This document shows, piece by piece, positions 1-8,015 of a stretch of 64,000 bases of DNA. Under the pieces are notes generated by a model, which had not been told where the DNA came from, did not search any database, and worked only from the letters and a program-made list of their open reading frames with translations. The stretch's first letter is position 1, and each line of letters opens with the position of its first letter. Both the position numbers and the translations under genes were made by a program. The stretch is from Bacteroides sp. (lineage in GTDB: Bacteria; Bacteroidota; Bacteroidia; Bacteroidales; Bacteroidaceae), in contig JAFUNS010000002.1 of the NCBI GenBank assembly GCA_017472925.1, positions 18,061 through 82,060 of the forward strand, read 5' to 3'.

Positions 1-2093
1 TCATCAGTCGCATTAATAACATACTGGACAAGTATGGAAAGGTAAGAGACAATGCCTCATCTGAACTCCTACGTATCCGTCGGGAACTGGCGTCGACTAC
101 CGGAAGTATTTCAAGAAGTCTGAACGCTATCCTCCGAAACGCTCAAGCCGATGGCTATGTAGACAAGGATGTAGCTCCTACCATGCGTGACGGACGACTG
201 GTTATCCCCGTAGCACCAGGATTGAAGCGAAAGATCAAGGGGATTGTACATGATGAGTCGGCTACCGGAAAGACCGTCTTCATCGAACCCGCCGAAGTGG
301 TGGAAGCCAATAACCGTATCCGCGAATTGGAAGGTGAAGAACGACGCGAAATTATCCGCATCCTGATGGAGTTCTCGGCAACGGTACGTCCTCAAGTACC
401 AGCCATCCTACAATCGTACGAATTCCTTGCCGAAGTGGATTTTATCCGTGCCAAGGCACATTTTTCCATTCAGATTAAGGCCATCAAACCGGTGGTGGAA
501 AACAAACAGGTCATTGATTGGACTACGGCCATCCATCCTCTCCTACAACTATCGCTTGCCAAACATGGGAAGAAAGTGGTACCGCTTGACATAGAATTGA
601 ACAGCAGACAACGCATACTTATCATTTCAGGACCCAATGCCGGTGGTAAATCGGTGTGCCTCAAAACGGTGGGGCTCTTGCAGTACATGCTTCAATGCGG
701 ATTGCATATACCCATGCACGAACGTAGTCATGCCGGTATTTTCAGCAGCATCTTTATCGATATAGGCGATGAACAAAGCATTGAAGACGACCTCAGTACC
801 TATTCTTCACACCTCACCAATATGAAGAATATGATGAAGAACTGCAATGCAAAGAGCCTGATATTGATTGACGAATTCGGTGGAGGTACCGAACCTCAGA
901 TTGGGGGCGCCATTGCCGAAGCAGTATTGAAACGGTTTAACGAAAAACTTACCTTCGGTATCATTACCACTCACTATCAGAACTTGAAACACTTTGCCGA
1001 AGACCACGAAGGAGTGGTAAACGGTGCCATGTTGTACGACCGACATCTGATGCAAGCCCTATTCCAACTACAGATAGGCAACCCAGGCAGCTCGTTTGCT
1101 GTAGAGATTGCCCGGAAGATAGGTCTGCCCGAAGAAGTGATTGCCGATGCTTCGGAAATTGTGGGAAGTGAATACATCAATGCCGACAAGTATTTGCAGG
1201 ACATTGTACGCGACAAGCGGTATTGGGAAACCAAGCGTCAGAACATCCGTAAGCGCGAAAAGCAAATGGAAGAAACCATTGCCCGCTACGAAGCTGAAAT
1301 ACAGGAATTGGAACGCAGCCGTAAGGAAATCCTTAAAAAGGCAAAGACCGATGCCGAGCAATTGCTGCAAGAAAGTAATGCAGTGATTGAAAATACCATA
1401 CGTACCATCAAGGAGGCACAAGCCGATAAGGAACGTACCCGCTTGGCCCGTCAGGAGCTGACCGACTTCCGCGATCAGATTGATGAATTGGACAAGGCGG
1501 CACAGGAAGACAAAATTGCCCGAAAAATGGAACGCCTCCGCGAAAAGCAGGAACGGAAGAAGGACAAGAAAAACAAGAAAACCACTGAAAAGGCTGCATC
1601 CACTACTCCATCGGTTCCCAAGATGAAGCCTATTGAAGTGGGAAGCATGGTGAAAATCAAGGGACAAACCGGAGTGGGCGAAGTAATCAGCATCAGCGGA
1701 AAGAATGCCATGGTAACGTTCGGTATGATCAAGACCAACGTTAAGATAGACCGTTTGGAACGCACCGATGCACCTGTTCAGAAGACCATCGCTAAAAGTA
1801 CCTTTGTAAGTAGCGAAACACAAGACCGCGTATACGAAAAGAAACTCAGTTTCAAACAAGACATTGATGTTCGAGGCATGAGGGGTGACGAAGCCATACA
1901 AGCGGTGACTTACTTCATCGACGATGCCATTTTATTGGGCATCAGCAGGGTACGCATTCTACACGGTACCGGTAACGGAATACTCCGTACACTTATACGC
2001 GACTATTTGTCGGGTGTACCCGGTGTGGCTCATTTCCAGGATGAACACGTTCAATTTGGAGGAGCCGGTATTACCGTAGTGGATTTGGATTAA
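1..2093 (+). CDS. mutS2: MutS2 family ATPase/endonuclease (5' end outside window)
   Basis: The reading frame is open from base 3, so the gene starts before the window; the ATG at 183 is internal. About 697 C-terminal residues of a family usually near 800 are present. Visible in order are the rest of the MutS core, the Walker A motif GPNAGGKS (bases 630-653), a Walker B segment LILIDEFGGGTEP, a long charged coiled coil rich in Lys, Glu and Arg (about 1230-1590), a small beta-rich linker domain, and a C-terminal Smr domain containing DVRGMRGDEA and LHGTGNG. MutS2 proteins lack mismatch-binding domain I; family members act on branched DNA or rescue collided ribosomes, and the Smr domain is a nuclease or RNA-binding module. 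The identification is firm; which of these roles applies here is not visible. Confidence 0.95.
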   Translation, partial: ISRINNILDKYGKVRDNASSELLRIRRELASTTGSISRSLNAILRNAQADGYVDKDVAPTMRDGRLVIPVAPGLKRKIKGIVHDESATGKTVFIEPAEVVEANNRIRELEGEERREIIRILMEFSATVRPQVPAILQSYEFLAEVDFIRAKAHFSIQIKAIKPVVENKQVIDWTTAIHPLLQLSLAKHGKKVVPLDIELNSRQRILIISGPNAGGKSVCLKTVGLLQYMLQCGLHIPMHERSHAGIFSSIFIDIGDEQSIEDDLSTYSSHLTNMKNMMKNCNAKSLILIDEFGGGTEPQIGGAIAEAVLKRFNEKLTFGIITTHYQNLKHFAEDHEGVVNGAMLYDRHLMQALFQLQIGNPGSSFAVEIARKIGLPEEVIADASEIVGSEYINADKYLQDIVRDKRYWETKRQNIRKREKQMEETIARYEAEIQELERSRKEILKKAKTDAEQLLQESNAVIENTIRTIKEAQADKERTRLARQELTDFRDQIDELDKAAQEDKIARKMERLREKQERKKDKKNKKTTEKAASTTPSVPKMKPIEVGSMVKIKGQTGVGEVISISGKNAMVTFGMIKTNVKIDRLERTDAPVQKTIAKSTFVSSETQDRVYEKKLSFKQDIDVRGMRGDEAIQAVTYFIDDAILLGISRVRILHGTGNGILRTLIRDYLSGVPGVAHFQDEHVQFGGAGITVVDLD

Positions 2094-2115
2094 TCACAAT
2101 TAATTTCTACTTTTG
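2084..2115 (+). promoter_or_regulatory. promoter of sdaA
   Basis: TTTG at 2084-2087 and TACTTTTG at 2108-2115 are 20 bp apart, a full match to the Bacteroidetes -33/-7 pattern. The -33 box lies inside the last codons of mutS2, so sdaA can be transcribed independently. Confidence 0.7.
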
Positions 2116-2138
2116 CGAAAACCTAATTCAATTATACA

Positions 2139-3347
2139 ATGAAGACATTAAAAGAACTCTACCGTATAGGTATAGGCCCATCGAGCAGTCACACCATGGG
2201 GCCTCGAAAAGCAGCTGAAATGTTTTTAGGAAAGCACCCCGAAGCTGCTTCCTTTGAAGTAACCCTTTATGGAAGTTTGGCTGCTACCGGTAAAGGTCAC
2301 ATGACCGATGTAGCCATACTTGATACACTCACTCCCCATGCCCCCGTTGACTTGAAATGGGCACCCGAAATATTCTTGCCCTTCCATCCTAACGGCATGT
2401 TGTTCAAATCGAAAGATGAAACCGGAAAAGTAACCGACGAATGGACTGTATACAGCGTAGGTGGTGGTGCCTTGGCCGAAGAGGGAGTGCCCAAAATCGA
2501 TTCACAACACATCTATCAAATGTCGACCATGAGCGAGATATTGGGATGGTGTGAGCGTACCGGCAAGAGCTATTGGGAATACGTACAAGAGTGCGAAGAG
2601 AGCGATATATGGGACTATCTGTCGGAAGTATGGAAAGTGATGCGCGAAGCCGTAGAACGTGGCTTGGAGGAAGAAGGTGTATTGCCTGGCCCGTTGAACT
2701 TGCGACGCAAGGCAGCTACCTATTACATCAAGGCAAAGGGGTATAAAGACAACCTGCGTTCCAGAGGATTGGTATTCTCGTATGCCTTGGCCGTAAGTGA
2801 AGAAAACGCATCGGGCGGTAAGATTGTAACGGCTCCTACTTGCGGTTCGTGTGGTGTAGTACCCGCTGTTCTCTACCATTTGGCCAAGAGTCGTGATTTC
2901 AGTGAAATGAGAGTACTCCGCGCATTGGCTACCGCAGGCTTGATTGGAAACATTGTCAAACATAATGCTACCATATCCGGTGCCGAAGGAGGTTGTCAGG
3001 CTGAAGTGGGTGTAGCCTGTTCCATGGCAGCAGCTGCCGCTAGCCAATTGTTTGGAGGTAGTCCCGCACAAATAGAATATGCCGCCGAAATGGGATTGGA
3101 GCATCACTTGGGAATGACATGCGACCCTGTTTGCGGATTGGTACAGATTCCTTGTATTGAGCGTAATGCATACGCCGCTGCACGTGCCTTGGATTCGAAT
3201 ATCTACGCTGCATTTACCGATGGAATACACCGTGTATCGTTCGACAAGGTAGTGGATGTTATGAAACAAACCGGCCACGATTTGCCTTCACTCTACAAAG
3301 AAACCAGCGAGGGTGGTTTAGCAAAGGATTACAAACAAATGGAATAA
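2139..3347 (+). CDS. sdaA: L-serine dehydratase, iron-sulfur type, single chain
   Basis: This 402-residue protein fuses the beta and alpha regions of the [4Fe-4S] L-serine dehydratases, which deaminate L-serine to pyruvate and ammonia in the cytoplasm. The N-terminus has the family signature GIGPSSSHTMGPRKA. The cysteine-bearing catalytic half shows APTCGSCG, GGCQAEVGVACSMAA and CDPVCGLVQIPC, the segments that supply the cluster ligands. Length is slightly below that of E. coli SdaA (about 454). Such clusters are oxygen-sensitive, consistent with an anaerobe. The gene has its own promoter and converges with the lipoprotein gene that follows, leaving a gap of only 14 bp. Confidence 0.93.
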   Translation: MKTLKELYRIGIGPSSSHTMGPRKAAEMFLGKHPEAASFEVTLYGSLAATGKGHMTDVAILDTLTPHAPVDLKWAPEIFLPFHPNGMLFKSKDETGKVTDEWTVYSVGGGALAEEGVPKIDSQHIYQMSTMSEILGWCERTGKSYWEYVQECEESDIWDYLSEVWKVMREAVERGLEEEGVLPGPLNLRRKAATYYIKAKGYKDNLRSRGLVFSYALAVSEENASGGKIVTAPTCGSCGVVPAVLYHLAKSRDFSEMRVLRALATAGLIGNIVKHNATISGAEGGCQAEVGVACSMAAAAASQLFGGSPAQIEYAAEMGLEHHLGMTCDPVCGLVQIPCIERNAYAAARALDSNIYAAFTDGIHRVSFDKVVDVMKQTGHDLPSLYKETSEGGLAKDYKQME

Positions 3348-3361
3348 AATTTAAAGGGGGC

Positions 3362-3925
3362 TTATTCTTCCTCCATAGGAGTAAGTTCCCCCATATCCTC
3401 ATCCTTCGCCAAGGAAAGCGTTCCGCTTTGCGAAATAACCAGGGTAAAAGGTACATACAGGTCGGTCATGGGATAGCTGACACTTGCCGCCAACGTTATT
3501 TCCTTATTATTTGCCGATTTCACATCATCGAAAACCAATCCCTCGAGAACGGATTCCCTTAAATAATCATTAGGTAAATGAGCGGCGAAATCACTCTTCG
3601 TAAAACTCTTGGCAAATAATTGGGTACCATTATCGCGGGTAATCTTAACATGGATACGGTTGTCGGCAAAAGTTCCCATGGTACTCTTCACTACAGGAAG
3701 TGAACTATCGGGCACACGATTGATAACCAAACGGAATTTCTTTCCTTTACATTCTATGGTTTGGTCAATGTGCGAAGTCTGCATGCGTTGCACACCTGTA
3801 TTTTCATCCACACTATCTATTTGGAAAATTTGTCGTTCTTCGGCCTTGGTATCCGCCTTTTTACCACCACATCCCATCATTATACAAACAGACAGCCATG
3901 TAAAGATATAAGTCAACTTTTTCAT
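3362..3925 (-). CDS. DUF4738-like lipoprotein
   Basis: The frame is open to 3958, but the ATG at 3925 gives a clean lipoprotein signal (MKKLTYIF..., then a lipobox ending MMGC) and is preferred; the product is 187 residues. After the modified Cys come a short Lys/Glu linker and one domain of roughly 150 residues with alternating hydrophobic strands, ending in an acidic tail. It resembles the Bacteroidales DUF4738 family of envelope lipoproteins, whose function is unknown. It is transcribed toward sdaA and divergently from trpB2. The family assignment is from memory of its general form and is only moderately certain. Confidence 0.7.
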   Translation of the reverse strand: MKKLTYIFTWLSVCIMMGCGGKKADTKAEERQIFQIDSVDENTGVQRMQTSHIDQTIECKGKKFRLVINRVPDSSLPVVKSTMGTFADNRIHVKITRDNGTQLFAKSFTKSDFAAHLPNDYLRESVLEGLVFDDVKSANNKEITLAASVSYPMTDLYVPFTLVISQSGTLSLAKDEDMGELTPMEEE

Positions 3926-3996
3926 TTGATTCTTGATTTTTGAAGAGCAAAGTAACAAAAAGTGAGGGAAACCGCCAAATAAACGTTCATAAAAAT

Positions 3997-4030
3997 AGAG
4001 AGCCGGGCAATATCACATCGGCCGGTCTCT
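3997..4030 (-). terminator. orphan terminator-like hairpin
   Basis: AGAGA-g-CCGG (3997-4006) pairs with CCGGTCTCT (4022-4030) with a single bulged G. Read on the minus strand it is followed by ATTTTTATG, like an intrinsic terminator, yet no minus-strand gene lies upstream of it. It sits between divergent genes and may insulate the lipoprotein gene or be a relic. Confidence 0.4.
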
Positions 4031-4175
4031 TGAGAAAACTAAAAACTAAACTAAATTATACTCTTAAGACACCAAAAACAGCAAAAGGTTTAATGGGGTT
4101 AATAAAAAAAATAAGGACCAATCTACAAATAACAAAAAAATATCTATATTATTAGTAGGAATGACATTTTTTACT

Positions 4176-4183
4176 TAATTTTG
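4176..4183 (+). promoter_or_regulatory. -7 promoter element of trpB2
   Basis: TAATTTTG matches TAnnTTTG and lies 26 bp before the trpB2 start. No convincing -33 TTTG is present at the expected distance. Confidence 0.5.
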
Positions 4184-4209
4184 CCGACAAACTAATAAAA
4201 TGAAAGAAT

Positions 4210-5574
4210 ATGAGCAATAAACAAAAGAGATATATCTTGTCAGAAGAGGATATTCCTAAATTCTGGTATAACATACAAGCGGATATGGTAAACAAGCCCA
4301 TGGCTCCGCTGAACCCCAAGACCAAAGAGCCATTGAAGCCCGAAGACCTCTACCCTATTTTCGCTAAGGAATTGTGCCATCAGGAATTGGACCAGGAAAA
4401 TGCATGGATAGAAATTCCCGAAACCGTACGCGAAATGTACAAGTATTGGCGTTCAACTCCGTTGGTACGTGCTTATGGTTTGGAAAAGGCATTGGGTACA
4501 CCGGCACATATCTACTTCAAAAACGAAAGTACAAGCCCTATCGGTTCGCATAAACTGAATTCGGCTTTGCCACAAGCGTACTATTGCAAGGAAGAAGGGG
4601 TGACAAACATCACTACCGAAACAGGAGCCGGACAATGGGGAGCTGCCCTTTCGTATGCTGCCAAGGTCTTTGGTTTGGAAGCTGCTGTATATCAAGTAAA
4701 AATCAGCTATAACCAAAAGCCTTATCGCCGTAGTATCATGCAGACATTCGGTGCACAGGTAACCCCTTCACCATCCATGTCAACCCGTGCCGGTAAGGAT
4801 ATATTGACCAAGACACCGAATCATCAAGGTTCATTGGGTACCGCTATTTCTGAAGCCATTGAATTGGCCCAGACAACTCCTAATTGTAAATACACCCTTG
4901 GGTCGGTATTGAGTCACGTTACCTTGCATCAAACCATAATTGGTCTGGAAGCTGAGAAGCAAATGGAAATGGCGGGTGAATATCCGGATATTGTGATCGG
5001 TTGCTTCGGTGGTGGTTCAAACTTTGGTGGTATTTGCTTCCCCTTCATGCGCCACACCATCAAGGAAGGTCGCCAGACACGGTACATTGCCGCCGAACCA
5101 GCATCTTGTCCTAAGTTAACCAGAGGTAAGTTCCAATACGATTTTGCCGACGAAGCCGGATACACTCCATTGTTGCCCATGTATACCCTTGGACATAAAT
5201 TCGCACCAGCCAACATTCATGCGGGCGGTTTGCGTTTCCATGGTGCCGGTGTAATTGTTTCGCAATTACTGAAAGACGGTTTGATGGAAGCGATGGACAT
5301 CAACCAACTTGAATCATTTGAATGCGGTTGTCTGTTTGCCCAATCGGAAGGTATCATTCCGGCTCCAGAATCCTGTCACGCCATTGCTGCTGCCGTTCGC
5401 GAAGCCAAGAAGTGCATCGAAACAGGTGAAGAAAAGGTGATTTTGTTCAATCTATCCGGTCATGGTTTGATTGATATGGCTTCGTACGACCAATATTTTG
5501 CCGGTAACTTGGTAAACTATGAATTGAAGGACGAAGATATTCAGAAAAATTTGGACGATATTTCGAATATTTGA
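4210..5574 (+). CDS. trpB2: TrpB2-type tryptophan synthase beta chain
   Basis: A 454-residue PLP fold-type II enzyme. The Schiff-base lysine lies in PIGSHKLNSAL, the form typical of the TrpB2 subfamily (TrpB1 has a GAHK-type motif), followed by TETGAGQWG. The phosphate-binding loop is GCFGGGSNFGG. TrpB2 enzymes condense indole with serine to form tryptophan. No trpA or other trp gene is adjacent, as is usual for TrpB2, so indole salvage or interaction with a TrpA encoded elsewhere are both possible. It is followed by tRNA-Glu on the same strand and has no visible Trp-codon leader peptide. Confidence 0.9.
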   Translation: MSNKQKRYILSEEDIPKFWYNIQADMVNKPMAPLNPKTKEPLKPEDLYPIFAKELCHQELDQENAWIEIPETVREMYKYWRSTPLVRAYGLEKALGTPAHIYFKNESTSPIGSHKLNSALPQAYYCKEEGVTNITTETGAGQWGAALSYAAKVFGLEAAVYQVKISYNQKPYRRSIMQTFGAQVTPSPSMSTRAGKDILTKTPNHQGSLGTAISEAIELAQTTPNCKYTLGSVLSHVTLHQTIIGLEAEKQMEMAGEYPDIVIGCFGGGSNFGGICFPFMRHTIKEGRQTRYIAAEPASCPKLTRGKFQYDFADEAGYTPLLPMYTLGHKFAPANIHAGGLRFHGAGVIVSQLLKDGLMEAMDINQLESFECGCLFAQSEGIIPAPESCHAIAAAVREAKKCIETGEEKVILFNLSGHGLIDMASYDQYFAGNLVNYELKDEDIQKNLDDISNI

Positions 5575-5606
5575 TGCATCTTATTGCATAATTCAAATAT
5601 TCTTCT

Positions 5607-5614
5607 TATCTTTG
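5607..5614 (+). promoter_or_regulatory. promoter of tRNA-Glu
   Basis: TATCTTTG matches TAnnTTTG and has TTG at 5584-5586, about 20 bp upstream. It lies 43 bp before the mature tRNA and just after the trpB2 stop codon. Confidence 0.6.
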
Positions 5615-5656
5615 CATCCGCAAACGAGAGGGGAACCCTCGGGATGCAATGAGGAT

Positions 5657-5731
5657 GGTCCGTTCGTATATCGGTTAGTACTCAAGATTTTCATTCTTGC
5701 AAGGGGGGTTCGATTCCCCCACGGACTACCA
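5657..5731 (+). tRNA. tRNA-Glu (anticodon UUC), CCA encoded
   Basis: The cloverleaf folds: acceptor GGTCCGT (5657-5663) pairs with ACGGACT (5721-5727), the anticodon arm is CAAGA-TTTTCAT-TCTTG with anticodon TTC, and the T arm is GGGGG-TTCGATT-CCCCC. The discriminator A at 5728 is followed by a genomic CCA (5729-5731). Confidence 0.95.
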
Positions 5732-5769
5732 AAGTGGATGTATAGTGATATGCATCCACTTATTTTTTA
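5732..5769 (+). terminator. terminator of tRNA-Glu
   Basis: AAGTGGATG (5732-5740) pairs with CATCCACTT (5753-5761), followed by ATTTTTTAT. The T-run overlaps the queH stop codon. The tRNA-Arg terminator at 36103 has the same stem. Confidence 0.85.
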
Positions 5770-6375
5770 TGCATGGATTTCACGTTTTTTTTCCGTAACA
5801 TCTTTCCGCATACTAAATTCGCACCCACAATATTGTTGGTTATAGAAATTGTATTCCTTGATAATGGCTATACGGCGCTCACTCAATCCTCCTTTCCGCC
5901 AATTCTGATCCCACCAAGTTATATCGGGATAATGAGAAACGGCATAAAGACCGGCTTCGTTGATTTGCTCCAAACTCTTCCAACGACTGGATGCCAACGT
6001 AGTAGTAATAACCTTATATCCATGTTCGTGGGCATAACGGGCGGTATCAAGCAAACGCATCTTGAAGCAACGAAGACAACGTCCTCCTCTTTCGGGCTCT
6101 TGTTCCATTCCCTGAATGTGACAAAGCCACTCATCGTGGTTATAATCAGCATCGACAATCTTCAACCCTAACGACAGTGCATAACGGGTACATTCCTCCT
6201 TACGGATAAGATATTCCTCCAACGGATAAATATTGGGATTACAATAATAAATAACGGGGGTAATACCCTCTTTCATCAAGCATTCAATGATGGCCGATGA
6301 ACAAGGGGCGCAACAAGTATGCAACAATACTTGATCCGCACCACCGGGGACTTGTATCTGAAACTTCTTCTTCAT
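5767..6375 (-). CDS. queH: epoxyqueuosine reductase QueH
   Basis: This 202-residue protein belongs to the QueH (former DUF208) family, which reduces epoxyqueuosine to queuosine at the wobble base of tRNAs with GUN anticodons, replacing cobalamin-dependent QueG. Diagnostic cysteines are visible: HTCCAPC near residue 20, GGRCLRC near 98, and YCGC near 184; these bind an Fe-S cluster and a second metal site. The N-terminus is the ATP-pyrophosphatase-like fold. It converges on tRNA-Glu, which is not itself a queuosine substrate, so that adjacency carries no obvious functional meaning. Confidence 0.93.
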   Translation of the reverse strand: MKKKFQIQVPGGADQVLLHTCCAPCSSAIIECLMKEGITPVIYYCNPNIYPLEEYLIRKEECTRYALSLGLKIVDADYNHDEWLCHIQGMEQEPERGGRCLRCFKMRLLDTARYAHEHGYKVITTTLASSRWKSLEQINEAGLYAVSHYPDITWWDQNWRKGGLSERRIAIIKEYNFYNQQYCGCEFSMRKDVTEKKREIHA

Positions 6376-6417
6376 CTATACTTTCGTATATTTTCGTTCG
6401 TTTTCACTTACATCGTA

Positions 6418-6425
6418 CAAATTTA
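6418..6425 (-). promoter_or_regulatory. -7 promoter element of queH
   Basis: On the minus strand this reads TAAATTTG, matching TAnnTTTG, 43 bp before the queH start. Confidence 0.5.
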
Positions 6426-6459
6426 CGGAAAATAAAGTTCATGACAGCAGAAAAAAGAC

Positions 6460-6467
6460 TAATTTTG
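6460..6467 (+). promoter_or_regulatory. -7 promoter element of the menaquinone operon
   Basis: TAATTTTG matches TAnnTTTG, 25 bp before the first gene of the men cluster. A -33 box is not clear. Confidence 0.5.
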
Positions 6468-6491
6468 TAGTCGGATTTACTGAAAGAAGAT

Positions 6492-6905
6492 ATGAAAGAC
6501 TTAACATCCAAACTCCCCTATTTGGGGAATTGTATGGTTGATCATCTGGGCATCGTGTTTTTACCCGATGACGAGCAAGGTAACCTCCGCGCAGAAATGC
6601 CGGTTGACCATCGTACTTGCCAACCTTATGGAGTATTGAATGGTGGTGCTTCGCTAGCCTTGGCCGAATCGTTGGTAGGTCATGGGTCACTCAGATATTG
6701 CCAGGAAGACGAATTGGCCTTCGGCATGCAAGTAAGCGGGAACCATATCTCCGTAGCTAAAGTAGGCGAAAAGGTCATTGCTACCGGCAAACTTATCCAT
6801 AAAGGAGTTAGCACCCACGTTTGGGAGGTTGATATAAAGACAGAAAACGGACGATTGGTATCGACCGTTCGCATTGTAAACTATATAAAGAAAAGGAAGA
6901 AATGA
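6492..6905 (+). CDS. menI: hotdog-fold thioesterase, likely DHNA-CoA thioesterase
   Basis: A 137-residue PaaI/YdiI-type hotdog protein. The core motif QPYGVLNGGASLALAES matches the helix carrying the catalytic Glu of 1,4-dihydroxy-2-naphthoyl-CoA thioesterases. Relative to E. coli YdiI, which has HGG, the His is replaced by Asn (NGG). It opens a run of men genes and overlaps menF by 4 bp (ATGA), so its role is very probably CoA removal from DHNA-CoA, the step between MenB and MenA. The fold is certain; the substrate is inferred from context. Confidence 0.85.
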   Translation: MKDLTSKLPYLGNCMVDHLGIVFLPDDEQGNLRAEMPVDHRTCQPYGVLNGGASLALAESLVGHGSLRYCQEDELAFGMQVSGNHISVAKVGEKVIATGKLIHKGVSTHVWEVDIKTENGRLVSTVRIVNYIKKRKK

Positions 6906-8014
6906 ACGCACCCGATCTACACATTTCGCAATGGATGGACCAATTGACGCAAAGCAACTATAGTTTTGCCCTTTGGCGTCTTCCATGGACAGATGAGTGC
7001 CACCTGGTGATGCAGACATCTGGCAAGGTGGAGGAGTTGGCCGACATTAGCGAATTGAACGGTAAACGGGGATTTGTAATCAGTCCTTTCCTGCCATCGG
7101 ACAAACATCCGTTGGTCTATATCCGGCCGGACATATCGGTCATTGGATGGGAAGCCATTGAGAAAACGATGTTTTCCATCACACAAAACGACGCTTTTCA
7201 AGCAGGAAAGCATCGTTTTATGAATGAAAGTCCGAAGGTGCCTGATAAAGAAGAGTATGAAGAAACATTCCATAAATTCATCGTACCCTTACAAGAAGGA
7301 AAATTCAAGAAACTGGTATTATCGCGTACGGCTACGCAAGAACTATCGGATGATTTCTCTCCCATCAAGGCTTTTATAAAGGCTTGCAACAGCTATCCAC
7401 GAATGATGATTTATCTTTGCCACACCCCCGTATCGGGCACTTGGATAGGAAGTACCCCCGAAATACTCTTAAGTGGTGAAGGAAAACGATGGCATACCGT
7501 GGCTTTGGCGGGTACCATGCCGATGCAAGGTGAAGTAATGCCCGAGACCTGGACTCCCAAGAACAAAGAAGAGCAAGCACTGGTAGCCGATTATGTGCGC
7601 AATATCGTCAAGCATCATGTAGGGAAATTAGAAGAAAAAGGGCCCTATACCGCAAGAGCGGGACAATTGGTGCATTTGAAGACCGATTTCTATTTTCAAC
7701 TGAAAGGTACACAAACCTTGGGAGACCTGTTGAAAGAACTTCATCCAACTCCTGCGGTATGCGGACTTCCGAAGGCAGAAACCTACGCATTCATTACCAC
7801 CAACGAAAAGCACGACAGGCGGTATTATTCCGGCTTTATCGGGTGGATGGATCCTGATAGACAAACGGACATCTATGTGAACTTGCGATGTATGGAAATC
7901 CAAGACAAGAAAGCCATACTTTATGCAGGAGGCGGTATACTTCCCTCATCCGATATAGCTTCGGAATGGGAAGAGACCCATGAAAAAATGAAAACCATGA
8001 GAAATATTCTATAA
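6902..8014 (+). CDS. menF: isochorismate synthase MenF
   Basis: A 370-residue chorismate-utilising enzyme converting chorismate to isochorismate, the entry step of menaquinone synthesis. Conserved chorismate-binding segments include [39 protein letters not shown] and YYSGFIGW near the C-terminus. It starts in the ATGA overlap with the thioesterase and ends 1 bp before menD, so the genes are almost certainly one transcript and probably translationally coupled. Position in a men cluster separates it from anthranilate or salicylate synthases of the same superfamily. Confidence 0.93.
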   Translation: MNAPDLHISQWMDQLTQSNYSFALWRLPWTDECHLVMQTSGKVEELADISELNGKRGFVISPFLPSDKHPLVYIRPDISVIGWEAIEKTMFSITQNDAFQAGKHRFMNESPKVPDKEEYEETFHKFIVPLQEGKFKKLVLSRTATQELSDDFSPIKAFIKACNSYPRMMIYLCHTPVSGTWIGSTPEILLSGEGKRWHTVALAGTMPMQGEVMPETWTPKNKEEQALVADYVRNIVKHHVGKLEEKGPYTARAGQLVHLKTDFYFQLKGTQTLGDLLKELHPTPAVCGLPKAETYAFITTNEKHDRRYYSGFIGWMDPDRQTDIYVNLRCMEIQDKKAILYAGGGILPSSDIASEWEETHEKMKTMRNIL

Positions 8015-8015
8015 T

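Noticed and set aside
1068-1901. 277-codon minus-strand frame opposite mutS2
   Set aside because: Composition is a mirror of the mutS2 coding strand, with no recognisable domain and no promoter; mutS2 itself is certain.
2502-3278. 258-codon minus-strand frame opposite sdaA
   Set aside because: Shadow of a conserved serine dehydratase; low-complexity Cys/Ser/Thr-rich translation.
3940-4155. 71-codon plus-strand frame before trpB2
   Set aside because: Very Lys/Thr/Asn-rich translation of AT-rich intergenic DNA, crossing a hairpin; no promoter or homology seen.
4031-4209. Trp leader peptide or trp attenuator before trpB2
   Set aside because: No ORF with clustered TGG codons and no hairpin with T-run on the plus strand.
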